NCBI RefSeq assembly: GCF_030269125.1
Contig: NZ_BSSM01000016.1
Span: forward strand, 124,001 to 188,000
DNA: 64,000 nucleotides
DNA from: Streptomyces hygroscopicus subsp. hygroscopicus
GTDB lineage: Bacteria; Actinomycetota; Actinomycetes; Streptomycetales; Streptomycetaceae
Direction of reading: 5' to 3'
Shown here: positions 43,101-51,741 of the stretch, piece after piece
How the letters are laid out: each line of letters starts with the position of its first letter
How positions within the stretch are numbered: the first letter of the stretch is position 1
The notes under the pieces: model-generated
Database searches by the model: none
Seen by the model: the letters and a program-made list of their open reading frames with translations, nothing else
What the model was told of the DNA's origin: nothing
Translations under genes and position numbers: made by a program

Positions 43101-45557
43101 ATGGAACCAGCGCGCGAGAGCGACACCGCAGCCACGCCCGTGGGGGCGGCGGACCTCTTCGACGCGTCCACGGACGCGGCCGCGGTGATCTCACAGGACG
43201 GCGCGGTGTTCGGCTGGACCCGCGGCGCCGAGGCGCTGCTCGGCTATTCCGCGCCCGAGATGGTCGGCACCCGGGCCGGGCGCCTGCTCGCGATGCCCGA
43301 GGACCCGGGACGGATCAGCGGCGTCGCGGAGCGCTGCCGTGCCGGCAGCGGCTGGAGCGGGACGATCCCGGTACGGCACCGCGACGGCCACCGGTTCGAC
43401 GTCCGGCTGCGCATCTCGGCCTCGTTCCGCATGGGCGGACGGGAGTGCTTCCTGGTGTCGGCGCGTGAACAGCACCAGCAGTGGACGATGGCCCAGTCCG
43501 TCCTCGACGGGTTCCTGACCCGCTCACCGGTCGGCATGGCCGTCCTGGACCGCGACCTGCGCTACGTGTGGCTGAACGACACCCTGGAACGGCTCAGCGG
43601 GGTGCCCCGGCAGGAGCGGCTGGGGCGGCGGCTCAGCGAACTGCTGCCGGGGCTCCAGGGGGAGGCCCTGGAGAAGCTGATGCGCAAGGTGCTCGCCACC
43701 GGCGTGCCCGTCACCGACTACGAGTACAGCGGATGGGTCTGGGCCGACCCGCACCGCAGACACGCCTACTCGTCGTCGTTCTTCCCGCTCCTGGACGCCG
43801 ACGACACCGTCACCGGCATCTGCTACATGGTCGTGGACGTCACCGAGCGCTGGGCCGCCCGCCGGATCCTGTCGATGGTCAACGAGGCCGGCACCCGTGT
43901 CGGCACCACCCTCGACGTGCTGCGCACCGCCGAGGAACTGGCCGACTTCGCCGTCCCGCGCTTCGCCGACTTCGTCGCCGTGGACCTGCTCGAATCCGTG
44001 CTCAGTCGCGAGGACCACGGGACGTGGCTCAGTGACGCCGGGCCCGAGCCCGCACGGCCCGCGATGCGCCGCGCCGCTCTGCGCTCGGTGCGCGAGGGCT
44101 GCCCCGAAGCCCTCTTCCGGGTCGGGGACCGGATCGGTTTCCGCTCCCCGCCGCACGACGCGCGGACGCTCATCGAGGGCGACCCGCTGTTCATCCCGTT
44201 CCTCCAGGCCGAGCAGGAGCCGTGGGTGGCCGCCGAGCCGCCGCGGGCCGAGCGCGTCCGCGAGTTCGGCATGCACTCGCTGATCTCCGTACCCGTGCGG
44301 GCCCGCAACACCGCCCTCGGCGTCGCCACCTTCGTCCGCACGACCAACCCGGCGCCCTTCGCGTCCGACGACGTCCTGCTGGCCCGGGAACTGGTGGCGC
44401 GGGCGGCGGTCTGCCTGGACAACGCCCGCCGCTACACCAGGGAGCACACGGCCGCCCTCACCCTGCAACGCAGCCTGCTGCCCACCGCCCTCAGCGGCGG
44501 CACCGCGCTCGACGTGGCCTCGTCCTACCTCCCCGCCGATCCGACCGGAGGGGTCGGCGGCGACTGGTTCGACGTGATCCCGCTGTCCGGGGCGCGGGTC
44601 GGGCTCGTGGTCGGCGACGTGGTGGGCCACGGCATCGGCGCCGCCGCGAGCATGGGGCGGCTGCGCACCGCCGTACAGACCCTCGCGGACATGGAACTGC
44701 CCCCCGACGAACTCCTCGCCCACCTGGACGACCTCGTCCTCCGGCTGGGCTGCGAGGAGGCCGTCTCCGGCGCCGGTGCCCGGGTCACCGCCTTCACCGG
44801 TGCGACCTGCCTCTACGCCGTGTACGACCCGGTCATCCGGCGGTGCGCCATGGCCCGCGCCGGCCACCCGCCGCCCGTCGTGGTCCCCCCGGACGGGCCC
44901 GCCCACTTCCCGGAGATCCCGGCCGGACCCCCACTGGGCCTGGGCGGCATGGCCTTCGAGGCCACCGAGATCGAACTGGCCGAGCACAGCCTGCTGGGGC
45001 TGTACACCAACGGCCTCATCCAGGGGTGCGAGGACGTCGAGCGCGGCATGGCCCGGCTCACCGAGGCACTCACCCGCGCCGAGCCGGACCTGGAGCGGCT
45101 GTGCACCGCCGTGGTGGACGAACTCGTCCCGCGGCCGCAGCCCGACGACATCGCGCTGCTGCTGACCCGCACCCACGCCCTGGGCACCGACCACGTCGTC
45201 TCCTGGGACGTCCCCGACGACCCGTCCGCGGTGGGCGAGATGCGCGCCCTGGCCGCCCGACAGGTCATGGAGTGGGGTCTCGGCGAGCTGGTCATGACGA
45301 CGGAGCTCCTGGTGAGCGAACTCGTCACCAACGCCATCCGCTACGCCGCCCCGCCCATCCGCCTACGCCTGCTCCGCGACGCCCGCCTGACCTGCGAGGT
45401 CGCCGACGCCAGCAGCACCGCACCGCGCCTGCGGCACGCCCGCAGCACCGACGAGGGCGGCCGGGGGCTGTTCCTCGTCGCCCAGCTGTCCCTGCGCTGG
45501 GGTGCCCGCTACACCGGCGACGGGAAGATCATCTGGGCCGAGCAGGAGATCCCGTAG
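43101..45557 (+). CDS. PAS-PAS-GAF-SpoIIE-HATPase sensor phosphatase
   Basis: An 818-residue soluble signalling protein. PAS 1 (about 12-120) contains DAAAVISQDGAVFGWTRGAEALLGYSAPEMVG. PAS 2 (about 135-250) contains SPVGMAVLDRDLRYVWLNDTLERLSGVP. The GAF domain is at about 260-440. The PP2C/SpoIIE domain (about 465-690) has GGVGGDWFDVIPL and VGDVVGHGIGAAASMGRLRTA with the metal aspartates. A C-terminal HATPase_c/RsbW-like domain (about 705-818) has ELLVSELVTNAIRYA and DEGGRGLFLVAQL. Such proteins switch STAS/anti-sigma pairs. The start is ATG 43101 or GTG 43092; neither has a strong ribosome site. Its 3' end overlaps the convergent phosphatase gene by 29 bases. Confidence 0.94.
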   Translation: MEPARESDTAATPVGAADLFDASTDAAAVISQDGAVFGWTRGAEALLGYSAPEMVGTRAGRLLAMPEDPGRISGVAERCRAGSGWSGTIPVRHRDGHRFDVRLRISASFRMGGRECFLVSAREQHQQWTMAQSVLDGFLTRSPVGMAVLDRDLRYVWLNDTLERLSGVPRQERLGRRLSELLPGLQGEALEKLMRKVLATGVPVTDYEYSGWVWADPHRRHAYSSSFFPLLDADDTVTGICYMVVDVTERWAARRILSMVNEAGTRVGTTLDVLRTAEELADFAVPRFADFVAVDLLESVLSREDHGTWLSDAGPEPARPAMRRAALRSVREGCPEALFRVGDRIGFRSPPHDARTLIEGDPLFIPFLQAEQEPWVAAEPPRAERVREFGMHSLISVPVRARNTALGVATFVRTTNPAPFASDDVLLARELVARAAVCLDNARRYTREHTAALTLQRSLLPTALSGGTALDVASSYLPADPTGGVGGDWFDVIPLSGARVGLVVGDVVGHGIGAAASMGRLRTAVQTLADMELPPDELLAHLDDLVLRLGCEEAVSGAGARVTAFTGATCLYAVYDPVIRRCAMARAGHPPPVVVPPDGPAHFPEIPAGPPLGLGGMAFEATEIELAEHSLLGLYTNGLIQGCEDVERGMARLTEALTRAEPDLERLCTAVVDELVPRPQPDDIALLLTRTHALGTDHVVSWDVPDDPSAVGEMRALAARQVMEWGLGELVMTTELLVSELVTNAIRYAAPPIRLRLLRDARLTCEVADASSTAPRLRHARSTDEGGRGLFLVAQLSLRWGARYTGDGKIIWAEQEIP

Positions 45558-46749
45558 GGGACGGATGGCTCGGCTGGGGCATGGGCGGCTCGTCCACGGC
45601 GCGGATCTCCTCGTCGGCGAGCAGGCACGCCGCGAGCGCGGCCGTGTCGTCCTGGAGCTGGTCGCCGCTGTACTCCAGCAGATCGTGGTGGAGCCGCTCC
45701 AGCAGCGCGTGCGGGGCCAGTGGGCCGAAGGAGCGCAGGCGCTGCGCCAGGGGGTAGAAGGTGCCGGACGCGTCCCTGGTCTCGGTCACGCCGTCCGTGT
45801 ACAGCAGCAGCTGCTCGCCGGGTTCGAAGGGGTAACTGTCCACCCGGTGCGGCTCCATGAGCAGCATGCCGAGGTTCAGCGGCGGACCCGAACACCCGCT
45901 GTCCAGTTCCCGGACCTCGTCGGCGCGGATCAGCAGCGGCGGCGGATGGCCGCAGTTGACGACGCGCACGAGCCGCCCGTCGGCGGGGATCTCGGCGAAG
46001 AGCGCGGTGATGAACCGCTCGGCCGTGTCGCTGCCGCCGAGGTGCTCGGCCCGGCGCGACACGCTGCGCTCCATGCGGCGGGCCAGCGCGGCGAGATCGG
46101 GCTCGTCGTGCGCGGCCTCGCGGAACGCGCCGAGTACCGAGGCGGCCGTCTCCACCGCGAGCAGCCCCTTGCCGCGCACGTCGCCGATGAGCAGCCGTAC
46201 GCCGAACGCGGTGGGCACGGCCTCGTAGAGGTCGCCGCCGATGCGCGCCTCCGCGGCGGCGGACAGGTAGAGGCTCTCCAGGAGCAGGTTGCCGATCCGC
46301 CCCGGAAGCGGTCGCAGCAGCACGCGCTGCGCGATCTCTGCCACGAACCGCACGTCGGCCAGCGTGCGTTCACGGCGGATGCGGTGGCCGGCGAGGATCG
46401 TGCCGAGAGCGCCCACCAGGGCGGTGCAGACGTAGTCGGCGACGTAGTGCCGGTCCCACAGGTAGCCGACCGGCCGCCCCGCGCAGCACGGCGTCCCGGC
46501 GAGCACGCCTTCCATGACGACCGCGAACGCCGTGGCGCCCGCGACGAAGGCGGGCCCGTGCGCGAACGCGGCCACCAGCGGCAGGGCGACCAGCAGAAAG
46601 CTCACGGGCCAGTCGACGGGAGTGATCGGTTCCAGGAGCAGTACGGCCGCGACGTAGAACACCGGGAGCCAGCGCATCCAGGCCGGAGGCGCCGGTGGTC
46701 CGGTCCGTGTGGCGGCACCGACCTCCGGCTGGCGACGTGGACTTCGCAC
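45529..46749 (-). CDS. Membrane-anchored SpoIIE-type PP2C phosphatase
   Basis: A 406-residue protein. The N-terminal half (about 25-125) has four or five membrane helices (WLPVFYVAAVLLLEPITPVDWP, FLLVALPLVAAFAHG, and a segment ending VADYVCTALVGALGTILAG). The cytoplasmic C-terminal part (about 150-375) is a PP2C/SpoIIE phosphatase with ARIGGDLYEAVPTAFGVRLLIGDVRGKGLLAVETAASVL, VNCGHPPPLLIRADEV and LLYTDGVTETRDASG. It should dephosphorylate a STAS-type antagonist such as the protein at 13671; the partner is not proven. GTG 46749 follows AGGAG. The tail overlaps the convergent sensor phosphatase by 29 bases. Confidence 0.94.
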   Translation of the reverse strand: MRSPRRQPEVGAATRTGPPAPPAWMRWLPVFYVAAVLLLEPITPVDWPVSFLLVALPLVAAFAHGPAFVAGATAFAVVMEGVLAGTPCCAGRPVGYLWDRHYVADYVCTALVGALGTILAGHRIRRERTLADVRFVAEIAQRVLLRPLPGRIGNLLLESLYLSAAAEARIGGDLYEAVPTAFGVRLLIGDVRGKGLLAVETAASVLGAFREAAHDEPDLAALARRMERSVSRRAEHLGGSDTAERFITALFAEIPADGRLVRVVNCGHPPPLLIRADEVRELDSGCSGPPLNLGMLLMEPHRVDSYPFEPGEQLLLYTDGVTETRDASGTFYPLAQRLRSFGPLAPHALLERLHHDLLEYSGDQLQDDTAALAACLLADEEIRAVDEPPMPQPSHPSPTGSPARPR

Positions 46750-46900
46750 ACGGGACTCCTGTCACACGGGCTGGACGAGCGTCCAGCCTGGTGCGCGGGT
46801 CCACGCCGCACCGGTCATTGCTCCACTCAGCGGCATGTTCCGGTCACCGGGGGCCGACGGGCCGCACCGGGGACGCGAGGTGTCCGGCCGGGGGAACGGT

Positions 46901-47056
46901 TCACCAGTAGTGCCGTCGGCCGGCGACGGCGTGCCCCATCGACCCGAGGATCCACAGCACCGCGCCGACCACCAGAAGGATGATCCCGATGGTCCACAGA
47001 ATGGATATCCCGGTGAGGAATCCGACGATGAGCAAGATGATGCCGAGGGCGATCAT
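46901..47056 (-). CDS. DUF6131-like small hydrophobic protein
   Basis: A 51-residue membrane peptide, MIALGIILLIVGFLTGISIL and onward, made of two short helices and ending HAVAGRRHYW. The same sequence type is widespread in Streptomyces as a hydrophobic protein of unknown function. ATG 47056 is chosen because AGGAGGCGGGCC stands directly before it; an upstream ATG at 47089 would add 11 polar residues. It lies between the phosphatase and the TetR gene on the same strand, with separate spacers on both sides. Confidence 0.88.
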   Translation of the reverse strand: MIALGIILLIVGFLTGISILWTIGIILLVVGAVLWILGSMGHAVAGRRHYW

Positions 47057-47180
47057 GGCCCGCCTCCTGTCGACGAATGTTCCTGTCATGCGGGTGCCCC
47101 CGAGTGCGCCGAATCATCACGCGGGACGCGAGATTCTGACCGGGCACGTCCGGCGGGGTCGTCCGCGTGCGGACCGCCGC

Positions 47181-47759
47181 TCAGCTCTCGGGCGCGCCCC
47201 GGCGCAGGCCGTCCATGACGAGGTCGAGGAGCCGCGTGGCGCGCGGCCGCCAGTCCTCGTGCGGGTCGAGCTGCCACAGGCCGGCGATGGCGAGCAGGAA
47301 GTCGTCCGCGGTGACGCCGGGCCGGATGGTGCCGGCCTCCTCGTTGGCCCGCAGCAGGAGTTCGGCCGCGTCGGTCACCGGGGTGTGCGCCGGCTTGGCC
47401 GGGCCGCCCGGTGCGCCGGTGACCTGCCGGATCGCGTCGGCCAGACCGGCCTTGGCCATGGCGAACTCCGCGAGCCGGTCCATCCAGGCGCGCAGGGCAC
47501 GGTCGGGCGGCAGGGCGGCGAGGAGTTGGGCCGCGCTGGCCGATACCTGCCCCATCTCATGGCGGTAGATCTCCAGGACCAGCGCCTCGCGGTTCGGGAA
47601 GTTGCGGTAGAAGGTCCCCTGGCCGACGCCCGCCTTGCGGGCGATCGCGCTCAGCGGGGCGCCCGCACAGCGCGACAGCTCGGCGAGGGCCACCTCCAGG
47701 ATGCGTTCCCGGTTGCGCTGCGCGTCCGAGCGCCGTCCCGAGTCCTTCATGTGCGGCAC
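47181..47759 (-). CDS. TetR-family repressor of the molybdenum hydroxylase operon
   Basis: A 192-residue regulator. The helix-turn-helix reads RERILEVALAELSRCAGAPLSAIARKAGVGQGTFYRNFPNREALVLEIYRHEM. The ligand domain follows the common actinomycete TetR type with LRANEEAGTIRPGVTADDFLLAIAGLW. It diverges from the Fe-S subunit gene across a 303-base spacer that contains two identical-type dyads next to its own start, so autorepression and control of the oxidoreductase operon are likely. ATG 47759 is used; ATG 47750 is an alternative. The inducer is probably a substrate of the enzyme, an aldehyde or heteroaromatic, but this is inference. Confidence 0.92.
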   Translation of the reverse strand: MPHMKDSGRRSDAQRNRERILEVALAELSRCAGAPLSAIARKAGVGQGTFYRNFPNREALVLEIYRHEMGQVSASAAQLLAALPPDRALRAWMDRLAEFAMAKAGLADAIRQVTGAPGGPAKPAHTPVTDAAELLLRANEEAGTIRPGVTADDFLLAIAGLWQLDPHEDWRPRATRLLDLVMDGLRRGAPES

Positions 47760-47798
47760 TCGTCCTCCCCGAGGGTCGTGGCCGAACCTCGCCCTTGC

Positions 47799-47819
47799 TA
47801 AGCGGACAGGTGTCCGTTA
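47799..47819. promoter_or_regulatory. TetR operator 1 (CGGACA-N2-TGTCCG)
   Basis: Within TAAGCGGACAGGTGTCCGTT the arms CGGACA (47803-47808) and TGTCCG (47811-47816) form a dyad 40 bases before the TetR start. It has the same core and spacing as operator 2, and the centres are 30 bases apart. Confidence 0.8.
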
Positions 47820-47829
47820 CGTTTCTGGG

Positions 47830-47849
47830 TAACGGACACTTGTCCGGTT
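47830..47849. promoter_or_regulatory. TetR operator 2 (CGGACA-N2-TGTCCG)
   Basis: Within AACGGACACTTGTCCGGTT the arms CGGACA (47833-47838) and TGTCCG (47841-47846) repeat operator 1. Three helical turns separate the two centres, which would put two TetR dimers on the same DNA face. The rest of the 303-base divergent spacer to 48062 holds no gene. Confidence 0.8.
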
Positions 47850-48062
47850 GATGTCCACGATAGCCGCGGAAGAACCCCGGCGGCAGTCACCCGGCCGACG
47901 CCCTTGGCGGCGGCTCTCCGCGACCCGCCCCGGCGCCACCGGCGCCCCGGTCCCCCCTCGCTCGCTCGACAACGGCTCCGCACGCAACCCGTTCCGCCCA
48001 TGATCCCCCCGGCACCCACGGCATTGCACACCACCTGCTCTGGAAATGCGAAAGAAGCTGAC

Positions 48063-48620
48063 ATGGCCTCCTCGACGTCCAGTGTCATCACCCTGCACAT
48101 CAACGGCGAGAAGTTCACACTGCCCGTCGACCACCGCACCACCCTGCTCGACGCCCTGCGTGAACGCCTCACCCTGACCGGCACCAAGAAAGGCTGTGAT
48201 CAAGGGCAATGCGGCGCCTGCACCGTCCTGTTGGACGGGCGCCGCGCCGTCGCCTGTCTGCAACTGGCGGTGGCGGCCGAGGGACGGGAGGTCACCACGA
48301 TCGAAGGCCTCGCCGAGGGGGACCGGCTGCATCCCGTGCAGCAGGCATTCCTCGAACTCGACGGTTACCAGTGCGGCTACTGCACCCCTGGCCAGATCTG
48401 TTCGGCGATCGGGGTCCTCCGGGAGCACGCCGAGGGCCGGCCGAGCGCCGTCACCGACGACATCCGGCCGGAGGCCGGGCCGCCCCCGCTGACCGCCGAG
48501 GAGATCCGGGAGCGCATGAGCGGCAACCTGTGCCGGTGCGGCGCCTACGTCGCCATCGTCGAGGCCGTGACCCGGGCGGCGGCGGACGGCGCGACCGAGT
48601 CCGAGGAGGCCGTGGCATGA
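48063..48620 (+). CDS. Molybdenum hydroxylase 2Fe-2S subunit (PaoA/YagT-like)
   Basis: A 185-residue subunit. The plant-type 2Fe-2S cluster is bound by CDQGQCGACTVLLDGRRAVAC (about residues 44-64), and the second, helical cluster by CGYCTPGQ and CRCGAY (about 105-165). The subunit passes electrons from the Mo centre to FAD in a three-subunit enzyme. Unlike E. coli PaoA there is no Tat signal before the first strand, so the enzyme should be cytoplasmic. The ATG is chosen at MASSTSSVITLHING, with AAAGAAG before it. It is the first gene of an operon whose members overlap or nearly overlap. Confidence 0.94.
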   Translation: MASSTSSVITLHINGEKFTLPVDHRTTLLDALRERLTLTGTKKGCDQGQCGACTVLLDGRRAVACLQLAVAAEGREVTTIEGLAEGDRLHPVQQAFLELDGYQCGYCTPGQICSAIGVLREHAEGRPSAVTDDIRPEAGPPPLTAEEIRERMSGNLCRCGAYVAIVEAVTRAAADGATESEEAVA

Positions 48621-49609
48621 GGGAGTTCGACTACCGGCGGGCCACCGACGTCGCGGGCGCCGTCGCCCTGCTCGGCGCCGACCCGGACACCCGCTTCCTG
48701 GGCGGCGGCACCAATCTCGTGGACCTGATGAAGACGGGCGTCGAACGCCCCACCCGGCTCGTCGACATCCGTGAACTCCCGCTGGACAGGATCGAGACGG
48801 CGGACGACGGCGCCCTGCGCATCGGTGCCACCGTCACCAACGCCGACCTCGCCGCCCACCCCGAGGTGCGCCGCCGCTACCCGGCGCTGGCCCAGGCGGT
48901 GCTGGCGGGTGCCTCCGGGCAGCTGCGCAACATGGCCACGGTCGGCGGGAACCTGCTCCAGCGCACCCGCTGCGGCTACTTCACCGATGTCACGCAGCCC
49001 TGCAACAAGCGGATCCCGGGCAGCGGCTGCCCCGCCGTCGAGGGCGAGCACCGCAACCACGCGGTCCTCGGCGCCTCCGACCACTGTGTGGCCGTACACC
49101 CCTCGGACATGGCCGTCCCGCTGACCGCCTTCGACGCGGTCGTCCAGTACGAAACCGCGGACGGACCGGGGGAGTTGCCGCTCGCCGAGTTCTACCTGCC
49201 GGTCGGTGACACCCCGCACCGCGAGACCGCCCTGCCGCCCGGCGCGCTGATCACCGGCGTCGTGCTGCCGCCCGCGCCGGTCGCGGCCCGCTCCCGCTAC
49301 CGCAAGGTGCGCGAGCGCGCCTCGTACGCGTTCGCCATCGGCTCCCTCGCGGCCGCGCTGGACGTCCGGGACGGCGTCGTGCACGAGGCGCGCCTCGCCC
49401 TCGGCGCGGTCGCCTCCCGGCCGTGGCGGGCCCTGGCCGCCGAAGGCGTGCTGACCGGGGCGCCGGCCGTGCCCGACACCTACGCCGCCGCCGCGGACGC
49501 CGAACTGGCCGCGGCCCGACCGCTGCCGCACAACGGATACAAGGTGACCCTGATGCGCAACCTCGTCGTGGCCGTGCTCACCGAACTCGCCGAGGAGGCC
49601 GCCCGATGA
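48617..49609 (+). CDS. Molybdenum hydroxylase FAD subunit with extra Fe-S site (PaoB/YagS-like)
   Basis: A 330-residue FAD-binding subunit. The flavin pocket is seen in FLGGGTNLVDLMK and ASGQLRNMATVGGNLLQRTRC. A cysteine-rich insertion, TRCGYF ... PCNKRIPGSGC ... SDHCVAVHPSDMAV, matches the 4Fe-4S insertion of PaoB and HcrB-type subunits. The CO-dehydrogenase flavoprotein C-terminal domain ends the protein (about 225-325). It starts with ATG overlapping the stop of the previous gene (ATGA). It accepts electrons from the 2Fe-2S subunit and passes them to an acceptor. Confidence 0.94.
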   Translation: MREFDYRRATDVAGAVALLGADPDTRFLGGGTNLVDLMKTGVERPTRLVDIRELPLDRIETADDGALRIGATVTNADLAAHPEVRRRYPALAQAVLAGASGQLRNMATVGGNLLQRTRCGYFTDVTQPCNKRIPGSGCPAVEGEHRNHAVLGASDHCVAVHPSDMAVPLTAFDAVVQYETADGPGELPLAEFYLPVGDTPHRETALPPGALITGVVLPPAPVAARSRYRKVRERASYAFAIGSLAAALDVRDGVVHEARLALGAVASRPWRALAAEGVLTGAPAVPDTYAAAADAELAAARPLPHNGYKVTLMRNLVVAVLTELAEEAAR

Positions 49610-51741
49610 CCACCGCCACCACCACCGAGACGGCGACCCGCGCGCCGTCCGTCGGTACCGCCCGCACCCGCGTGGAGGGCGTGGAGAAGGTCACCGGAGC
49701 CGCCCGGTACGCGGGCGAGATCCCCTTCGCCGGCCTCGCCCACGGCTGGCTGGTGCTGTCCACGGTCGCCCGCGGTCGCATCAGCGCACTCGACACCGAC
49801 GCGGTCCTCGCCATGCCCGGCGTCCTCGCCGTCCTCGACCACCGCAACGCGCCGCGCCTGAACACCGACTTCCCCAGCATGCTGGGCATGCGGCCGGACG
49901 CGACCTGTGCCGTCTTCCAGCACGACCGGGTGCCGCACCTGGGCTGGCCGGTGGCGCTCGTGGTGGCCGAGACCTCCGAACAGGCCCGGGAGGCCGCCGA
50001 GTCGCTCGTGGTGCACTACGAACCCGAGCCCCACGACACCGACTTCACGTCCGGGCGTCCCGACGCCTACCCGCTGGACGGCTTCATGCCCGCGGTGACG
50101 GAGAAGGGCGACATCGACGCCGAACTCGCCGCCTCGGCCGTGGTGGTGGACGCGGAGTACACCACCCCCGAAGAGCACCACAACCCGATGGAACCGCACG
50201 CGGCCACCGCCCACTGGGACGACGGCCGCCTCGAAGTGGTCGACTCCAACCAGGGCGCCACCTGGGTCGTGGGCGACCTCGCCAACCTCTTCTCACTCGA
50301 CCCGGCCGCCGTGCGGGTGCGCTCCGAACACGTCGGCGGGGGCTTCGGCAGCAAGGGCGTGCGCGCCCACCAGGTGGCCGCCGTGATGGCCGCGCGCGAG
50401 CTGGGGCGCCCCGTACGGGTGGTCATGACGCGCCGTCAGATGTTCACGCTGGCCGGCCACCGCAGCCCGACCGTCCAGCGGATCAGGCTCGGCGCCGACG
50501 CCGACGGACGGCTGCGCGCCCTGGAGCACCGCGCCCTCAGCCACACCTCCACCGTGTACGAGTTCGTGGAGCCGAGCGCCGGTGTGGCGCGGGTGATGTA
50601 CGACGCCGACGCCCACCGCACCGAGAACCGCGTGGTACGGCTCGACGTGCCGAGCCCGACCTTCATGCGCGCCCCGGGCGAGGCGCCCGGCTCGTTCGCG
50701 CTGGAGTCGGCGCTGGACGAACTCGCCGTCGAGTGCGGGCTCGACCCGGTCGAACTGCGCCTGCGCAACGACGCCGTGCGCGGACCGGTCTCGGGCCTGC
50801 CCTTCGCGGGCCGCCGGCTGGCCGACTGCTTCCGCGAGGGCGCCCGCAGGTTCGGCTGGGCCGGCCGCGACCCCCGCCCCGGGGTGCGCCGGGACGGTCG
50901 CTGGCTGCTCGGCACCGGCACGGCCGCGGCCTCCTTCCCGGCAGGCGCGGCACCCTCCACGGCGACCGTGACCGCCCACCCGGACGGCGACTTCACCGTA
51001 CGGATCGCCGCCGCCGACATCGGCACCGGGGCCCGGACCGCCCTGACCCTGGTCTCCGCCGACGCGCTGGGCGTCGCCCCCGAACGGGTCCGGGTCCGCA
51101 TCGGCGACAGCGCCTTCGGACCGGCGATGATCGCCGGCGGCTCCATGGGCACCCGCTCGTGGTCCTGGGCGGTCAAGGCGGCGGCCGAGGAACTGCGCGA
51201 GCGGCTCGCCCTCGGCGCCGACGTCCCGGCCGAGGGGATCACGGTCCGGTCGGACACCACCGCGGCCATCGGCGCGCTCGCCGCGGCCGAACGGCACTCC
51301 TTCGGCGCCCAGTTCGCCGAGGTGGCCGTGGACGTCACCACCGGCGAGGTGCGTGTGCGGCGGATGCTGGGCATCTTCGCGGCGGGCCGGATCGTCAACC
51401 CGCTCACCGCCCGCAACCAGCTCCTCGGCGGCATGATCTGGGCCATCTCCATGGCCCTGCACGAGGAGGCGCTGCGCGACCGTGCCTCGGGCGGCCTCGT
51501 CGGCGCGGACCTCGCCGGCTACCACGTGGCCACCCATGCCGACGTGCCGCGCATCGAGGCCGACTGGATCGAGGACCCGGACCCCGACGACCCGGTCGGC
51601 ATCAAGGGCATCGGCGAGATCGGCATCGTGGGCGCCGTGGCCGCCGTCGCCAACGCCGTGTGGCACGCGACCGGCACCCGCCACCGCCGTCTGCCGATCA
51701 GCCCGGACCGCGTCCTCGCGGCGGGAGCGCCGGATGCTTGA
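49606..51741 (+). CDS. Molybdenum hydroxylase large (Mo cofactor) subunit (PaoC/YagR-like)
   Basis: A 711-residue xanthine-dehydrogenase-family catalytic subunit that hydroxylates aldehydes or N-heterocycles with water-derived oxygen. The a/b hammerhead begins RVEGVEKVTGAARYAGEI. The cofactor-binding region has GGGFGSKGVRAHQVA, MRAPGEAPGSFALESALDELA and GGSMGTRSWS. The catalytic glutamate lies in GIKGIGEIGIVGAV near the C-terminus. ATGA overlap links it to the FAD subunit, and its 3' end overlaps the XdhC gene by eight bases. The actual substrate cannot be read; the PaoABC resemblance suggests aldehydes. Confidence 0.95.
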   Translation: MTTATTTETATRAPSVGTARTRVEGVEKVTGAARYAGEIPFAGLAHGWLVLSTVARGRISALDTDAVLAMPGVLAVLDHRNAPRLNTDFPSMLGMRPDATCAVFQHDRVPHLGWPVALVVAETSEQAREAAESLVVHYEPEPHDTDFTSGRPDAYPLDGFMPAVTEKGDIDAELAASAVVVDAEYTTPEEHHNPMEPHAATAHWDDGRLEVVDSNQGATWVVGDLANLFSLDPAAVRVRSEHVGGGFGSKGVRAHQVAAVMAARELGRPVRVVMTRRQMFTLAGHRSPTVQRIRLGADADGRLRALEHRALSHTSTVYEFVEPSAGVARVMYDADAHRTENRVVRLDVPSPTFMRAPGEAPGSFALESALDELAVECGLDPVELRLRNDAVRGPVSGLPFAGRRLADCFREGARRFGWAGRDPRPGVRRDGRWLLGTGTAAASFPAGAAPSTATVTAHPDGDFTVRIAAADIGTGARTALTLVSADALGVAPERVRVRIGDSAFGPAMIAGGSMGTRSWSWAVKAAAEELRERLALGADVPAEGITVRSDTTAAIGALAAAERHSFGAQFAEVAVDVTTGEVRVRRMLGIFAAGRIVNPLTARNQLLGGMIWAISMALHEEALRDRASGGLVGADLAGYHVATHADVPRIEADWIEDPDPDDPVGIKGIGEIGIVGAVAAVANAVWHATGTRHRRLPISPDRVLAAGAPDA

